The notes under the pieces: generated by a model
Told to the model about the DNA's origin: nothing
The model's database searches: none
Seen by the model: only the letters and a program-made list of their open reading frames with translations
Assembly: GCF_010974945.1 (NCBI RefSeq)
Contig: NZ_JAAIVB010000014.1
Span: 1 to 64,000 of the forward strand
Length of the DNA: 64,000 nucleotides
Origin: Noviherbaspirillum galbum
GTDB taxonomy: Bacteria; Pseudomonadota; Gammaproteobacteria; Burkholderiales; Burkholderiaceae_D
Reading direction: 5' to 3'
In this document: positions 1 to 8,500 of the stretch, piece after piece
Position numbering within the stretch: the first letter of the stretch is position 1
Layout: the number at the start of each line of letters is the position of its first letter
Made by a program: the position numbers and the translations under genes

Positions 1-311
1 TCCAGAAGAAGCTGGCGGACATGCAGACGGAGATCAGTCTGGGCTTGCAGGGCTGCCTGCGGCTGGGGCGGATGAAGGACGAGGGCACGGCGGCGGTGGC
101 GATCACGTCGATGCTCAAGCGCAATTCATGTGGCAAGGCGCTGGAGGTAGCGCGGCTGGCGCGGGACATGCTGGGCGGGAACGGGATCTCGGACGAGTAT
201 GGCGTGATCCGGCACATGGTGAACCTGGAGGTGGTCAACACCTACGAGGGCACGCATGACATCCACGCCCTCATCCTCGGCCGCGAGCAGACCGGCATCG
301 CCGCGTTCTGA
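1..311 (+). CDS. gcdH: glutaryl-CoA dehydrogenase, C-terminal part
   Basis: This is the last 102 codons of an acyl-CoA dehydrogenase whose start lies outside the window; the frame is open from base 3. The segment [19 protein letters not shown] followed by a [12 protein letters not shown] stretch and the C-terminal [10 protein letters not shown] is typical of glutaryl-CoA dehydrogenase, the FAD enzyme that converts glutaryl-CoA to crotonyl-CoA in lysine and tryptophan breakdown. The YEGTHDIH stretch is the usual C-terminal FAD-contacting region of the family. Another acyl-CoA dehydrogenase subtype is possible because the N-terminal domains and the catalytic glutamate are not visible. Confidence 0.85.
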   Translation, partial: QKKLADMQTEISLGLQGCLRLGRMKDEGTAAVAITSMLKRNSCGKALEVARLARDMLGGNGISDEYGVIRHMVNLEVVNTYEGTHDIHALILGREQTGIAAF

Positions 312-327
312 TCTACTCCAACAAAAG

Positions 328-359
328 GCCGCCAGGCGCAAAACGCCTGGCGGCTTTTT
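328..359. terminator. bidirectional Rho-independent terminator
   Basis: A perfect 11-bp stem (GCCGCCAGGCG / CGCCTGGCGGC) encloses a 5-base loop and is followed by five T on the plus strand. On the minus strand it is followed by CTTTTG. It sits between the converging gcdH and OmpW-family genes and can end transcription from both sides. Confidence 0.9.
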
Positions 360-388
360 CATGCAGCCGTTGAAGGCCCGGCTTCAGC

Positions 389-1084
389 TCAGAAGCTGTA
401 GCCCACGCTTACGGTCATTACCACCGGGCGGAAATCGATGCGCGTGCGGCGCTCGATGCTGCCGGTCGTTGCCTTCAGGTCGCTCTTGACGTCCGCCGTG
501 GCGACGGACCCGTTCAGCGACCAGCGGTCGGTGAGCTTGTAGTTCAGGCCCGCCTGCACCGCTAGGCCCCAGGAATCGCTCAGCTCGATCTTGGTCGGTC
601 CACCGGAAGCGAGGTTGCCCGCGTCGGTGGACTTCGCGTCGTAGAAGCGCGTGAAGTTCAGGCCGACGCCGACGAAGGGACGGAAGCGGTTCGCCTCGTC
701 GCCGAAGTTGTAGTTGATGAAGGCGGTCGGGCTGGCCTGCTTGACCTTCGACACCGTGCCGAAGGGCGCGAGCGTGCCGCGTCCCTTGACGTCATGCTGG
801 GGCGGAATGCCGAGGATCAGGTCGAGGTCGAGGTTGGCGTTCAGGCGGCGGGTGTACGCGATCACCAGGGTATTGGCATCGTCCACCGTGATACCCGCCG
901 GCTGCGGCGTGAGGAAGGCCGGGCCGTTGGTGGTGAAGTCGTCTGACTTGGAATGGATGCCGATGTGCGCCACGCCCAGGCGCAGGGTGTTTTGCGGAAC
1001 GCTCTGGGCGCTGGCCGAGGCGGCCGACAGGACGGTGCCGGCGATGACGGCTGCGGCGGCGGCGATGTGCAGGGTGTTTTTCAT
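389..1084 (-). CDS. OmpW family outer membrane protein
   Basis: The 231-residue protein has a signal peptide (MKNTLH, hydrophobic core, then SASA-Q around residues 22-27) and a C-terminal phenylalanine (VGYSF) as in outer-membrane beta-barrels. The stretches NTLRLGVAHIG near the mature N-terminus and FRPFVGVGLNFTRFYD in the middle are characteristic of OmpW, an eight-stranded barrel that lets small hydrophobic molecules through the outer membrane. The ATG at 1084 is preferred over an upstream in-frame start because a GGAGA ribosome site precedes it and it opens the signal peptide. It lies 16 bp downstream of the secreted hydrolase gene and is probably co-transcribed with it. Confidence 0.9.
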   Translation of the reverse strand: MKNTLHIAAAAAVIAGTVLSAASASAQSVPQNTLRLGVAHIGIHSKSDDFTTNGPAFLTPQPAGITVDDANTLVIAYTRRLNANLDLDLILGIPPQHDVKGRGTLAPFGTVSKVKQASPTAFINYNFGDEANRFRPFVGVGLNFTRFYDAKSTDAGNLASGGPTKIELSDSWGLAVQAGLNYKLTDRWSLNGSVATADVKSDLKATTGSIERRTRIDFRPVVMTVSVGYSF

Positions 1085-1100
1085 GGTCTTGTCTCCTCGA

Positions 1101-2627
1101 TTACAGGCCTGCTGCCAGCACGGACTGGAAGAATCCGCGCGCAGCCGCATTGCAGAACGGCGGAACCAGGGTGCCGTGGTAGGACGCGGCAACGGCGGTG
1201 GTCGGGTCCTGCTTGGCGGCGACCGCGGCGGCGATGGCCTGCTGCTTGGACTGGCCGAAGCCGACCTTCACCGCGGCGAACGGGTCAGCCGCGCTGGTCG
1301 GCGTGGAATCGACGTCAACCACCGTCAGCGCCGACGCCGGCATGCCATTGCCCAGGAAATAGGCTTGCGTGGCCTGGGTGCTGGCGAAGAACACGGTCGG
1401 ATCGCCGTTGCCGCCGCACATCATGGTCGGCACGGCCGGCACATAGGTGCGCAGGTCGTTCTTCACGCCGGCCTTGCGGAATCCGTTCTGCGGCGTGCAG
1501 GTGAAGCCAGTCGCGGTCGGATTGCAGGGATTCGCCGCCGCGTCCGCCAGGTAGGCCGTGCGGTAGCTGGACTTGATCAGGTTGTTCGCACCGAAGAACG
1601 CGGCGAAGGCCGGCGAGGACGGGCCGGGCAGCGAATCGGCCGCGAACAGCGCGGTCTGCGGCAGCTTGCCGGTGGCGAACAGGTCATTGAAGGACAGCGT
1701 GCCGGGCAGCAGGGTTTCGATGCCGGTGGCGTACTTCGATTCGTAGATGTCGGATGGCGTGGTGTAGACGCCGCCATACGACTTCTGGAAGCTGGTGGTC
1801 AGCATCGGCAGGAAGACCGTGCCGCCCGCATTCGGGCTGCCGGCGAAGGTCGCATCGCCAAGCAATCCCAGCGCATACGGGCCAGACTGGCCTGCCAGCG
1901 CCGTGACCTTGAATTCGGACGCATACGACTTCTGCATCGCGCGCTGGGTCGCCATCGCCACGTGGCCGCCCTGGGAGTAGCCGGTGATGAACAGCTTGCC
2001 CGAATCGCTCGCGCCGATGACCGGGAAGGCCTTGCGCGCGGCGCGCAGGCTGTCGATCATGTCGTTCGCCTGCTGTTCGGCGTTGAGGTAGGGATGGTAG
2101 GGCAGCGAGGAAACGTCGTAGCCGGCATAGTTCGGCGCCACCACGATGAAGCCTTGCGCCGCATAGAAGGCGGCCACCAGCGATGCCTCGGCGTTGTCGC
2201 GCAGGTTCGCCATGTTGAAGGCCTTGTCGGTGGTGGTGCCGTGGGCGTACAGCACGACCGGGCGCGGTCCGCTGCAGGCGGCATCCGTGCCGGAGGGCAC
2301 CATGATCGCGCCGGTGGCGTCGGTGGTTTCATTGGCGCCGCCGACGGTGCCGTATTTCATGTAGTAGGTGGAAATCGCGCACTTCGGCGTGCCGGTGAGC
2401 TGGGTCAGGCCGGGCTTGGCGGTGTCAAGCATCACCTTGAATGCCGCGGGGTCCAGCTTCGCGACGGCCGTGCCGTCGGCTTGCGGAATCGGGACGAGGT
2501 TCGGGGGGCTGGCGAACAGGCTGCCGCGCGCGAGTGTCGTGTCGATCGACGGGCCGCTGCTACCTCCTCCGCAGCCGGCGAGCAAAGCCACAGCGGCGAA
2601 CGCCGCTGCCTGGGTGGTGTATTTCAT
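1101..2627 (-). CDS. secreted alpha/beta-hydrolase lipoprotein (lipase/prolyl oligopeptidase-like)
   Basis: The 508-residue protein starts with a lipoprotein signal whose lipobox is LAGC, with the lipidated cysteine at about residue 19, followed by a GGGSSG linker. The nucleophile elbow GYSQGGH is visible with Ser at about 218, and the oxyanion region VVLYAHGTTT lies upstream. These fit an alpha/beta-hydrolase of the secretory-lipase type acting at the cell envelope; the substrate cannot be read from sequence. The ATG at 2627 follows GGAGA and opens the signal peptide, so the longer frame is not used. It is the first gene of a pair with the OmpW-family porin, and both share an almost identical leader (CGAGGAGAC). 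Release of a hydrophobic product that is then taken up by the porin is an inference. Confidence 0.8.
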   Translation of the reverse strand: MKYTTQAAAFAAVALLAGCGGGSSGPSIDTTLARGSLFASPPNLVPIPQADGTAVAKLDPAAFKVMLDTAKPGLTQLTGTPKCAISTYYMKYGTVGGANETTDATGAIMVPSGTDAACSGPRPVVLYAHGTTTDKAFNMANLRDNAEASLVAAFYAAQGFIVVAPNYAGYDVSSLPYHPYLNAEQQANDMIDSLRAARKAFPVIGASDSGKLFITGYSQGGHVAMATQRAMQKSYASEFKVTALAGQSGPYALGLLGDATFAGSPNAGGTVFLPMLTTSFQKSYGGVYTTPSDIYESKYATGIETLLPGTLSFNDLFATGKLPQTALFAADSLPGPSSPAFAAFFGANNLIKSSYRTAYLADAAANPCNPTATGFTCTPQNGFRKAGVKNDLRTYVPAVPTMMCGGNGDPTVFFASTQATQAYFLGNGMPASALTVVDVDSTPTSAADPFAAVKVGFGQSKQQAIAAAVAAKQDPTTAVAASYHGTLVPPFCNAAARGFFQSVLAAGL

Positions 2628-2734
2628 GTGGTCTCCTCGGTTTTTAAAATAGAACGGGCGTGCCATTCTTGGAGGCTTAGTATGTCATCGAAGAGAGGGC
2701 TTGCAAAGGCAAAACGTGGCTGAAAACGGGGGGT

Positions 2735-2759
2735 GCTTTAGAGTTAATCCTCTAGGATT
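2735..2759 (+). promoter_or_regulatory. 25-bp motif shared with the 57.4 kb promoter region
   Basis: The order is GCTTTAGAGTT, five bases, TCTAGGATT. The same 11+5+9 layout, differing by one base outside the spacer, occurs on the minus strand at 57465-57489 upstream of the chalcone-isomerase-like gene. Both parts contain a TAGRRTT-like unit repeated with a 14-bp period. It may be a regulator binding site; the regulator is unknown. Confidence 0.45.
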
Positions 2760-2820
2760 GGGGATGGGGTTGGGCGGCTTTCTTGATGCCGGGCACCGCT
2801 TTCGATATTTGCGCTTACCT

Positions 2821-2867
2821 CTGTCATCCCTGACTACGTCTGTCATCACCGCAAAGGCGGGAATCCC
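2821..2867. repeat. degenerate REP-like element
   Basis: The segment holds TGTCAT twice and GGCGGGAATCCCA, matching the first arm of the better-preserved copy at 48303-48350 including the upstream CTGTCAT.CCTG.CTAC part. The palindrome is imperfect here, so this looks like a decayed copy. Confidence 0.6.
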
Positions 2868-2970
2868 ATTTCGGTTTCGTTTCATTCCAGTTCGTTACGG
2901 TCTTCTCTCCGGTAGACCGGTTGCCTCTCCCACTCCGTGGGGACTTGCCGGGGCTGGTCCCGGCGGCCCA

Positions 2971-3004
2971 GGTACTTTCTTTATCAGCAGATAAAGAAAG
3001 TACC
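2971..3004. repeat. dispersed palindrome (GTACTTTCTTT type)
   Basis: A perfect 15-bp inverted repeat (GGTACTTTCTTTATC and its complement) surrounds the loop AGCA, and the CAAAGAAAGC that follows is the usual flank. Repeats of this type are familiar from intergenic regions of Burkholderiales and other proteobacteria. The tail is not a T-run, so a terminator role is not clear. Confidence 0.75.
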
Positions 3005-3179
3005 CAAAGAAAGCTGCTCTCACCCCCATTTGCGAGCCACTCCGGGCGACCTCGTTCGATGGGTTGAAGGGATGCCGTCCTCCATCGGAGTAAGCACCTG
3101 GGAAGCATTCGATGACTCGACCTCCTGCCGTATCGGCATGGCGTTGGCCTGTCCCGACCACCGGGAGCACCCGTCTGCC

Positions 3180-5564
3180 TCACCGTACCGTAGCCGCCAC
3201 CACGCTAACGCTGACCCGGTCCACATTGCCTCCGCCGTCGAACACCGTCACGTCATACCTGCCGGCGTGCGGGAATTCCAGTACTCGGCCGTTCCCCTTT
3301 CCTTGCGCCGCCACCAGGCTTCCGTTCACCGCCCAGTGCAAATCACCCCCCTGCGCACCGCGCACGTCGACCCGCGCGCGCGGCAGGTCCGCGCCGCGTG
3401 CCTGGCGGATCACCTCGCCGTCGCTCAGGCCGACGATGCGGATGCCTTCCGGGCGATAGGCTTGCTCGCATTCCTTCGCCCACCCCGGCGGCAGGGCGCG
3501 CCGGCGCAGGTCGGCGTCGAGCCAGGGTTCGAGCGAGGCCGGCCAGCGGGCGAGTTCATGGCGGTCGACGTCGCCGTGCGCGCACGCGGGCATGACGCGC
3601 ATGCCGCTGGCGCGGTCGGTGAAATAGGTCAGCAGTTGCGCCCCGCCCCTTACCTTGTCGGCGAAGGTCGGCGGGGTGACGCCCTGGAGGGTCCAGGCGG
3701 TGCGCTGCACGGGGCAATGGCGCGGGTCGGTGCCTTGCGCGCGCATGCCTGTCGGCCAGCAGATCTTTTCCAGCGTCACGCCGGGCGGCGCGGGTTCGGG
3801 ATTGGCGTTGCGTCCGCCGGGCAGCGCGGTAAAGATGTCGACCAGCAGCGGCGCGGCGACGTTCGCGCCGAAGAAGCCAGGATTGGGCGTGCCGTCGGGA
3901 CGCCCCACCCAGACGCCGACGGTGTAGCGCTGGCTCACGCCGAAGGCCCAGGCATCGCGGAAGCCGAAGCTGGTGCCGGTTTTCCAGGCGATGCCCCGGT
4001 AGGCGCCCTGCCCTTCGACCGCCCTGCCCAGCGGCCCCCCGGTTTCGAGGATGTCGCGGATGATGAAGGCGGCGCCTTCGCTCATCATGCGCTGTTCGCG
4101 CACCGGCGCATCAGGGGTGAAGCGCGGCACGACGGCGAGGCCCTTGCGGGCGAGGGCGGCGTAGGCGCCGACCATGTTTTCGAGGCGCACGCCGGCGCCG
4201 CCCAGGATCACGCTCAGGTTGGGTTCGGCGCCGCGCGGAAAATCCAGCTTCAGCCCGCCGCGTCGCAGCATGGCGACGAAGCGCAGCGGACCGAGCTGGT
4301 CGAGCACTTCGACGGCGGGCACGTTGAGCGACTTGACCAGGGCTTCGGAGACGCTGACCGGGCCGTGGAAGGATTGCTGGAAATTGCCGGGCTGGTAGCC
4401 GCCGAAGCTTTGCGGGGTATCCGACAGCAGCGATTCGGAATGGATCATGCCTTCGTCGAGCGCGAAGCCGTACAGGAAGGGCTTGAGCGCGGAACCCGGG
4501 GAGCGCGAGGCGCGCACCATGTCGACATGGCTGAAGCGGTCCTTGTCGCCGAAGTCGGCGGAGCCGGCGTAGGCGAGCACCTCGTGGCTGGCATTGTCCA
4601 TCACCATCGCCGCCAGCGACACGCGCGGCGGCAGGCCGCGGACCCGGTCGCCGAGCAGGTTTTCGACGGTCGCCTGGCTGGCGGCGTCGATGGTGCTGCG
4701 GATGCGGGTGCGGTCGCCGGCGGCGTCCGCCGTTTCTTTCAGGCGCTGCGCCAGCAGCGGCGCGAGCATGGGTTCGCGCAGGGTTTGCGCGACCACCGGT
4801 TCGCCGAGCGCCTCGCGGATGTCGGCATCGCTCCAGCGTCCCGCCATGCGCCGCAAGACCTTGTCGCGCGCTCCTTGCGCCTTCGCCGCGAATCGGTCGG
4901 GACGCAGCCGGGATGGCTGCTGGGGCAGCACCGTCAACAGCGCGGCCTCGGCGTGGCTGAGCCGCAGCGCAGGCTTGCCGAGGTAGGCGCGGCTGGCAGC
5001 CTCCACGCCTTCCAGCACGCCGCCCATGGGGGCGTAGTTGAGATACAGCGCCAGGATCTCGCGCTTGGAGTAATGGCACTCGATCTGCACCGCGCGCAGG
5101 ATCTGCACCAGCTTGCCGCGCAGGGAGCGGGCCTGCGGGTCGAGGATGCGCGCCACCTGCATGGTGATGGTGGAGCCGCCGGACACGATGTGTCCCTGCG
5201 TGGCCCACTGCCCCGCCGCGCGCAGCAGCGCCAGCGGATTGACGCCGGGATGCCACCAGAATGCGCGGTCTTCGTAGCGGGTCAGCGCCTCGAGGTACAG
5301 GGGCGACACCTCTTCAAGCCGGACGGGATGGCGCCAGATGTGGTCCTTGTCCGGGAAGGCTCGGAGCGGCGTGCCGTCGCGCGCTTCCACCACCAGGGCG
5401 TAGGGCGAGTCGCGGCCGGGGGCAGGCAACGGGAACAGCCGGTCCAGCAGCAGCAGGCCGAGCAAGACGGCAAGCGGCAAGGCCCACCACGCGGCATGCC
5501 GCGGACGCACGCTGCTTGCCAGCGTCCGCAACCGCATCCGCCACTGGACTATGTCGAGGCGCAT
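3180..5564 (-). CDS. pbpC: penicillin-binding protein 1C (bifunctional peptidoglycan synthase)
   Basis: The 794-residue protein has an N-terminal membrane anchor (about residues 25-42), a GT51 glycosyltransferase domain with the EDRAFWWHPG motif (catalytic Glu98) and GGSTITMQ at 129-136. A transpeptidase domain follows with SxxK at Ser358-Lys361, SLN at 412-414 and KTGTS at 528-532. The last 100 or so residues fit the PBP1C C-terminal domain. It would polymerise and cross-link glycan strands on the periplasmic side. Its start lies 9 bp downstream of the alpha-2-macroglobulin stop codon, the pairing usual for PBP1C, and the two are surely one operon. All catalytic residues are present. Confidence 0.95.
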   Translation of the reverse strand: MRLDIVQWRMRLRTLASSVRPRHAAWWALPLAVLLGLLLLDRLFPLPAPGRDSPYALVVEARDGTPLRAFPDKDHIWRHPVRLEEVSPLYLEALTRYEDRAFWWHPGVNPLALLRAAGQWATQGHIVSGGSTITMQVARILDPQARSLRGKLVQILRAVQIECHYSKREILALYLNYAPMGGVLEGVEAASRAYLGKPALRLSHAEAALLTVLPQQPSRLRPDRFAAKAQGARDKVLRRMAGRWSDADIREALGEPVVAQTLREPMLAPLLAQRLKETADAAGDRTRIRSTIDAASQATVENLLGDRVRGLPPRVSLAAMVMDNASHEVLAYAGSADFGDKDRFSHVDMVRASRSPGSALKPFLYGFALDEGMIHSESLLSDTPQSFGGYQPGNFQQSFHGPVSVSEALVKSLNVPAVEVLDQLGPLRFVAMLRRGGLKLDFPRGAEPNLSVILGGAGVRLENMVGAYAALARKGLAVVPRFTPDAPVREQRMMSEGAAFIIRDILETGGPLGRAVEGQGAYRGIAWKTGTSFGFRDAWAFGVSQRYTVGVWVGRPDGTPNPGFFGANVAAPLLVDIFTALPGGRNANPEPAPPGVTLEKICWPTGMRAQGTDPRHCPVQRTAWTLQGVTPPTFADKVRGGAQLLTYFTDRASGMRVMPACAHGDVDRHELARWPASLEPWLDADLRRRALPPGWAKECEQAYRPEGIRIVGLSDGEVIRQARGADLPRARVDVRGAQGGDLHWAVNGSLVAAQGKGNGRVLEFPHAGRYDVTVFDGGGNVDRVSVSVVAATVR

Positions 5565-5573
5565 GGTCCGCGC

Positions 5574-8500
5574 TTACTTGCCTTCCGCCTTCTTCGGATC
5601 CCTGGCATTGGCTTCCGCCACGATCAGAGAATCGCTGCCGCCGGTCAGGCCGTACAGGTCAGGCCGGTACATGTCTTCCGCGTACAGCGGCGGCACCACG
5701 AACTTGCCCGGGGTGACGACCCGCGCCCGGTAGAACAGGTGCAGCACGTTGTAGTCCAGCCTCGCCGCGGCCACGAAGCGGTCGTCGCGGAACTCGACGT
5801 GCTGGATGCGGGCATCGCGCATCGCTTCCACCGGATTGACGCCGGCGATGGTCACCGCGCCCATCTGCTCGCCCTGCACGATGTTCTGGTTTTCGATTTC
5901 CAGTCCGGCGGGAATGCGGTCGACCACCATGCCGGTGCCGATCAGGGTCCTGGACTTGACGGTGACGTGCACCAGCACCGACTCGCCGACCTTCAGCGTG
6001 CGGTTGCCGATGGCGCTGCCATCCGGCGCATGCAGGCTGCGGCTGAGTTCGATCGGATCGTTGCGCGCCGCCGGCTGCTTGACCGGATTGCCGCCCATGG
6101 ACAGCTCGACGTAGAGCTTTTCCTTCGAGGTGTTGGCGATCTTCAGGCCATTGACCAGTTCGCCGGCCGCGACCTCGCGGAAGTGGGTGGCGGTGCCGGA
6201 AACGTCTTCCTGCCTGGCACCGGCGATGGTGGCGGTCCATTTCTCCGTGGGAGCCTGGGTGTAGGCGCGGCCGACCAGGAACAGGGCCAGCTTTTCCTGG
6301 GTGCTGGTGTAGCGGTGGCTTTCCATTTCGCTGACCATGGTGTTGATCAGGCCGTCGCGCGCATCGAGCATGAGCTGGTGCCGCTCGAGCAATGCGTATG
6401 ACAGGGCCGCGTCGCGCAGCGGGCTGCCGTAGTCCCACCACCAGTAGCCGCTGTCGCGCGGCTTGGTCACGCCTTCCTTCAAGGCGATCTCGCTTTTCTC
6501 GTGATCGCCCATCAGCTTGAGGGCGATGCCGAGCTGCACCAGGGCGAGGCCGGAGTGCGCCTGCTCGCGTGATTCGTAGAGCTGGCGCAAGGTGGCAAGC
6601 GGGACTTTCTTTTCGCGGGCGAGCACGTAGCCGCCGTAGGCCAGCACGCCGAAGCGGCGGTTGTTGGCCTGCTGGTCGCCCTGCCAGACGCCGCCCGGAT
6701 TCGCCGCCTGCTTGGCGGGGATGCGCGACACGCCTTCCTGCAAGCCGCGCAGCAGGAAATCCATGGCCTTGCTGTACATCGCATCCGGCACGCCGAAGCC
6801 CTGCTCCCGCGCATCCTGCAGGAAGGCGGTGACATAGGCGGACAGCCAGTACTCATACTCCGACATGTTGCCCCACAGGCTGAAGCCGCCGTTGGGCGCC
6901 TGCATCGCGCCGAGGCGGGCCACGGCCTGGTCGAGCATTTCGACGCGCTTCTCGCGGCTGAAGGGCTTGAGGCCGAAGCGGCGCGCCGCGTCCTCGTCGA
7001 TGAAGACATGCGGATAGGCGGTGCTGGTGGTTTGCTCGGCGCAGCCGTAGGGATAGGTGAGCAAACCCTGGATGGCGGACCGCACGTCGATCGGCGCCTT
7101 GTTTGATAGCGACAGGTGGGCGCTCACCGAGCCGCGGTGCAGGCCGGACAGCTCGGCATCCCTGATGTCCAGGGTCTCGCCGGGCTTGATGCTAAAGCGG
7201 CGGCTGATCTGCTGCTGCGGCGTGGGCGCCTGCACGGTCAGGCCGAACACGCGCTCAAGCTTGATCTGCTCGCCATTCACCTTGACGGTCACCGTATGCA
7301 GCCCCGGCACGCCCTTGGCCTCGACCGGGAAACGCAGCGTCTGTTTCTGCTGGTCCTTGAGCGTCAGGCTGCGTTCCGCGTCCTGGAAGGCGAGGCCTTC
7401 GCCGCCGCTGATGCCGACCTTGAGCTGCTTCGTCGCGCCGGACAGGTTGTGCAAGTCAAGCGCGACCATGGCGGTGTCGCCAAAGGACAGGAAGCGCGGC
7501 GTGGCGAGTTCCGCCACCAGCGGCGCGGCCACCGTCATCTCGGCATCCTTCGCGCCGAAGCGGTCCGGCGCGGCGACCACGGCCATCAGGCGCAGCGTGC
7601 CGTTGAAGTCGGGCAGGTTCAGTGTGATGTCCGCCTCGCCCTGCTCGTTGAGCTTCACCGGCCCGCTGAAGAGGTCGACCAGCTTCACTTTCTTGGGCAG
7701 GCTGCGTGTCGGCTTGGGCGTGTTGTCGCCGCCGAACTTCAGCTTGCCTTTCTGGCCCTGCATCTTTTCGATCAGGCGGCCATAGATGTCATGCTGGTCG
7801 GGGCCGTAGCGCAGCTTGCCGAAGAAGAAGCCGTGCGGGTCCGGCGAGGCGAAGCGGGTGATGTTGAGGATGCCCGCATCCACCGCCGACAAGGTAACGA
7901 AGGCTTGCTGCCCTTTCGCCGCCGGCGCCTTGACCCTGACCTTGACGCTGGTCTCGGGCAAGGCCTTCTGCGGCGCTTCCAGCGTGACATCGAGCTTGCG
8001 GTTGGCGCGATCGAGCGGCAGGTGGGCGATGCCCAGGGCGCGCGCCGGCGTCACGCGGTCGCCTTCGTTGCCCGGCCGCAGCACCAGCACGGTCACGTAC
8101 AGGTCATGGCGCTTCCACTCCGGGTCGAGCGGGATGTCCAGCGCGGCGCTGTTGCCGGATACGCTGATGCGCCTGGTCCATAGCGTGCGGTCGCCTTCCA
8201 CCGTCACCAGCGCCTCGCCGGCATGGGGCGGATTGATGGTGAGGTGCACGGTGTCGCCATCGCGGTAGGCCGCCTTGTCCAGCTTGAGGGCGACGCGGTC
8301 GGGCCGCACGCCCTGGCTTTCGTCGGTGCGGGCGCTCCAGCCAACGTAGAAGCGGTAGACCGTCTGCAGGTTGGTTTCCGGGTCCGTGATCTCGATGCGG
8401 TAGCGGCCATAGCGCACCGGCAGCCGCAGCTTGCCGCGCCCGCCTGCCGGCACGCTGACCGAGGAGGTGTCGACGAGTTCGTCGGTCTCGGTGAAGCCCG

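Larger units (their letters stand above)
2628..3179. other. repeat-rich intergenic spacer
   Basis: This 552-base stretch separates two minus-strand operons and must hold the promoter of the hydrolase/OmpW pair at its left end. It carries a shared 25-bp motif (2735-2759), a degenerate REP-like element (2821-2867) and a perfect hairpin of a common proteobacterial repeat (2971-3004). Open frames crossing it translate repeat DNA and are not credible genes. Confidence 0.7.

Noticed and set aside
2895-3170. 91-codon minus-strand frame with GYFLYLLIKKVPGPPG
   Set aside because: It translates the GTACTTTCTTT repeat; such frames appear wherever the repeat lies and have no gene context.
2937-6401. 1154-codon open frame on the plus strand opposite pbpC and alpha-2-macroglobulin
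   Set aside because: It is antisense to two well-supported genes, its product has the His/Arg/Gly-rich composition of a GC-driven shadow frame, and it runs through repeat DNA.
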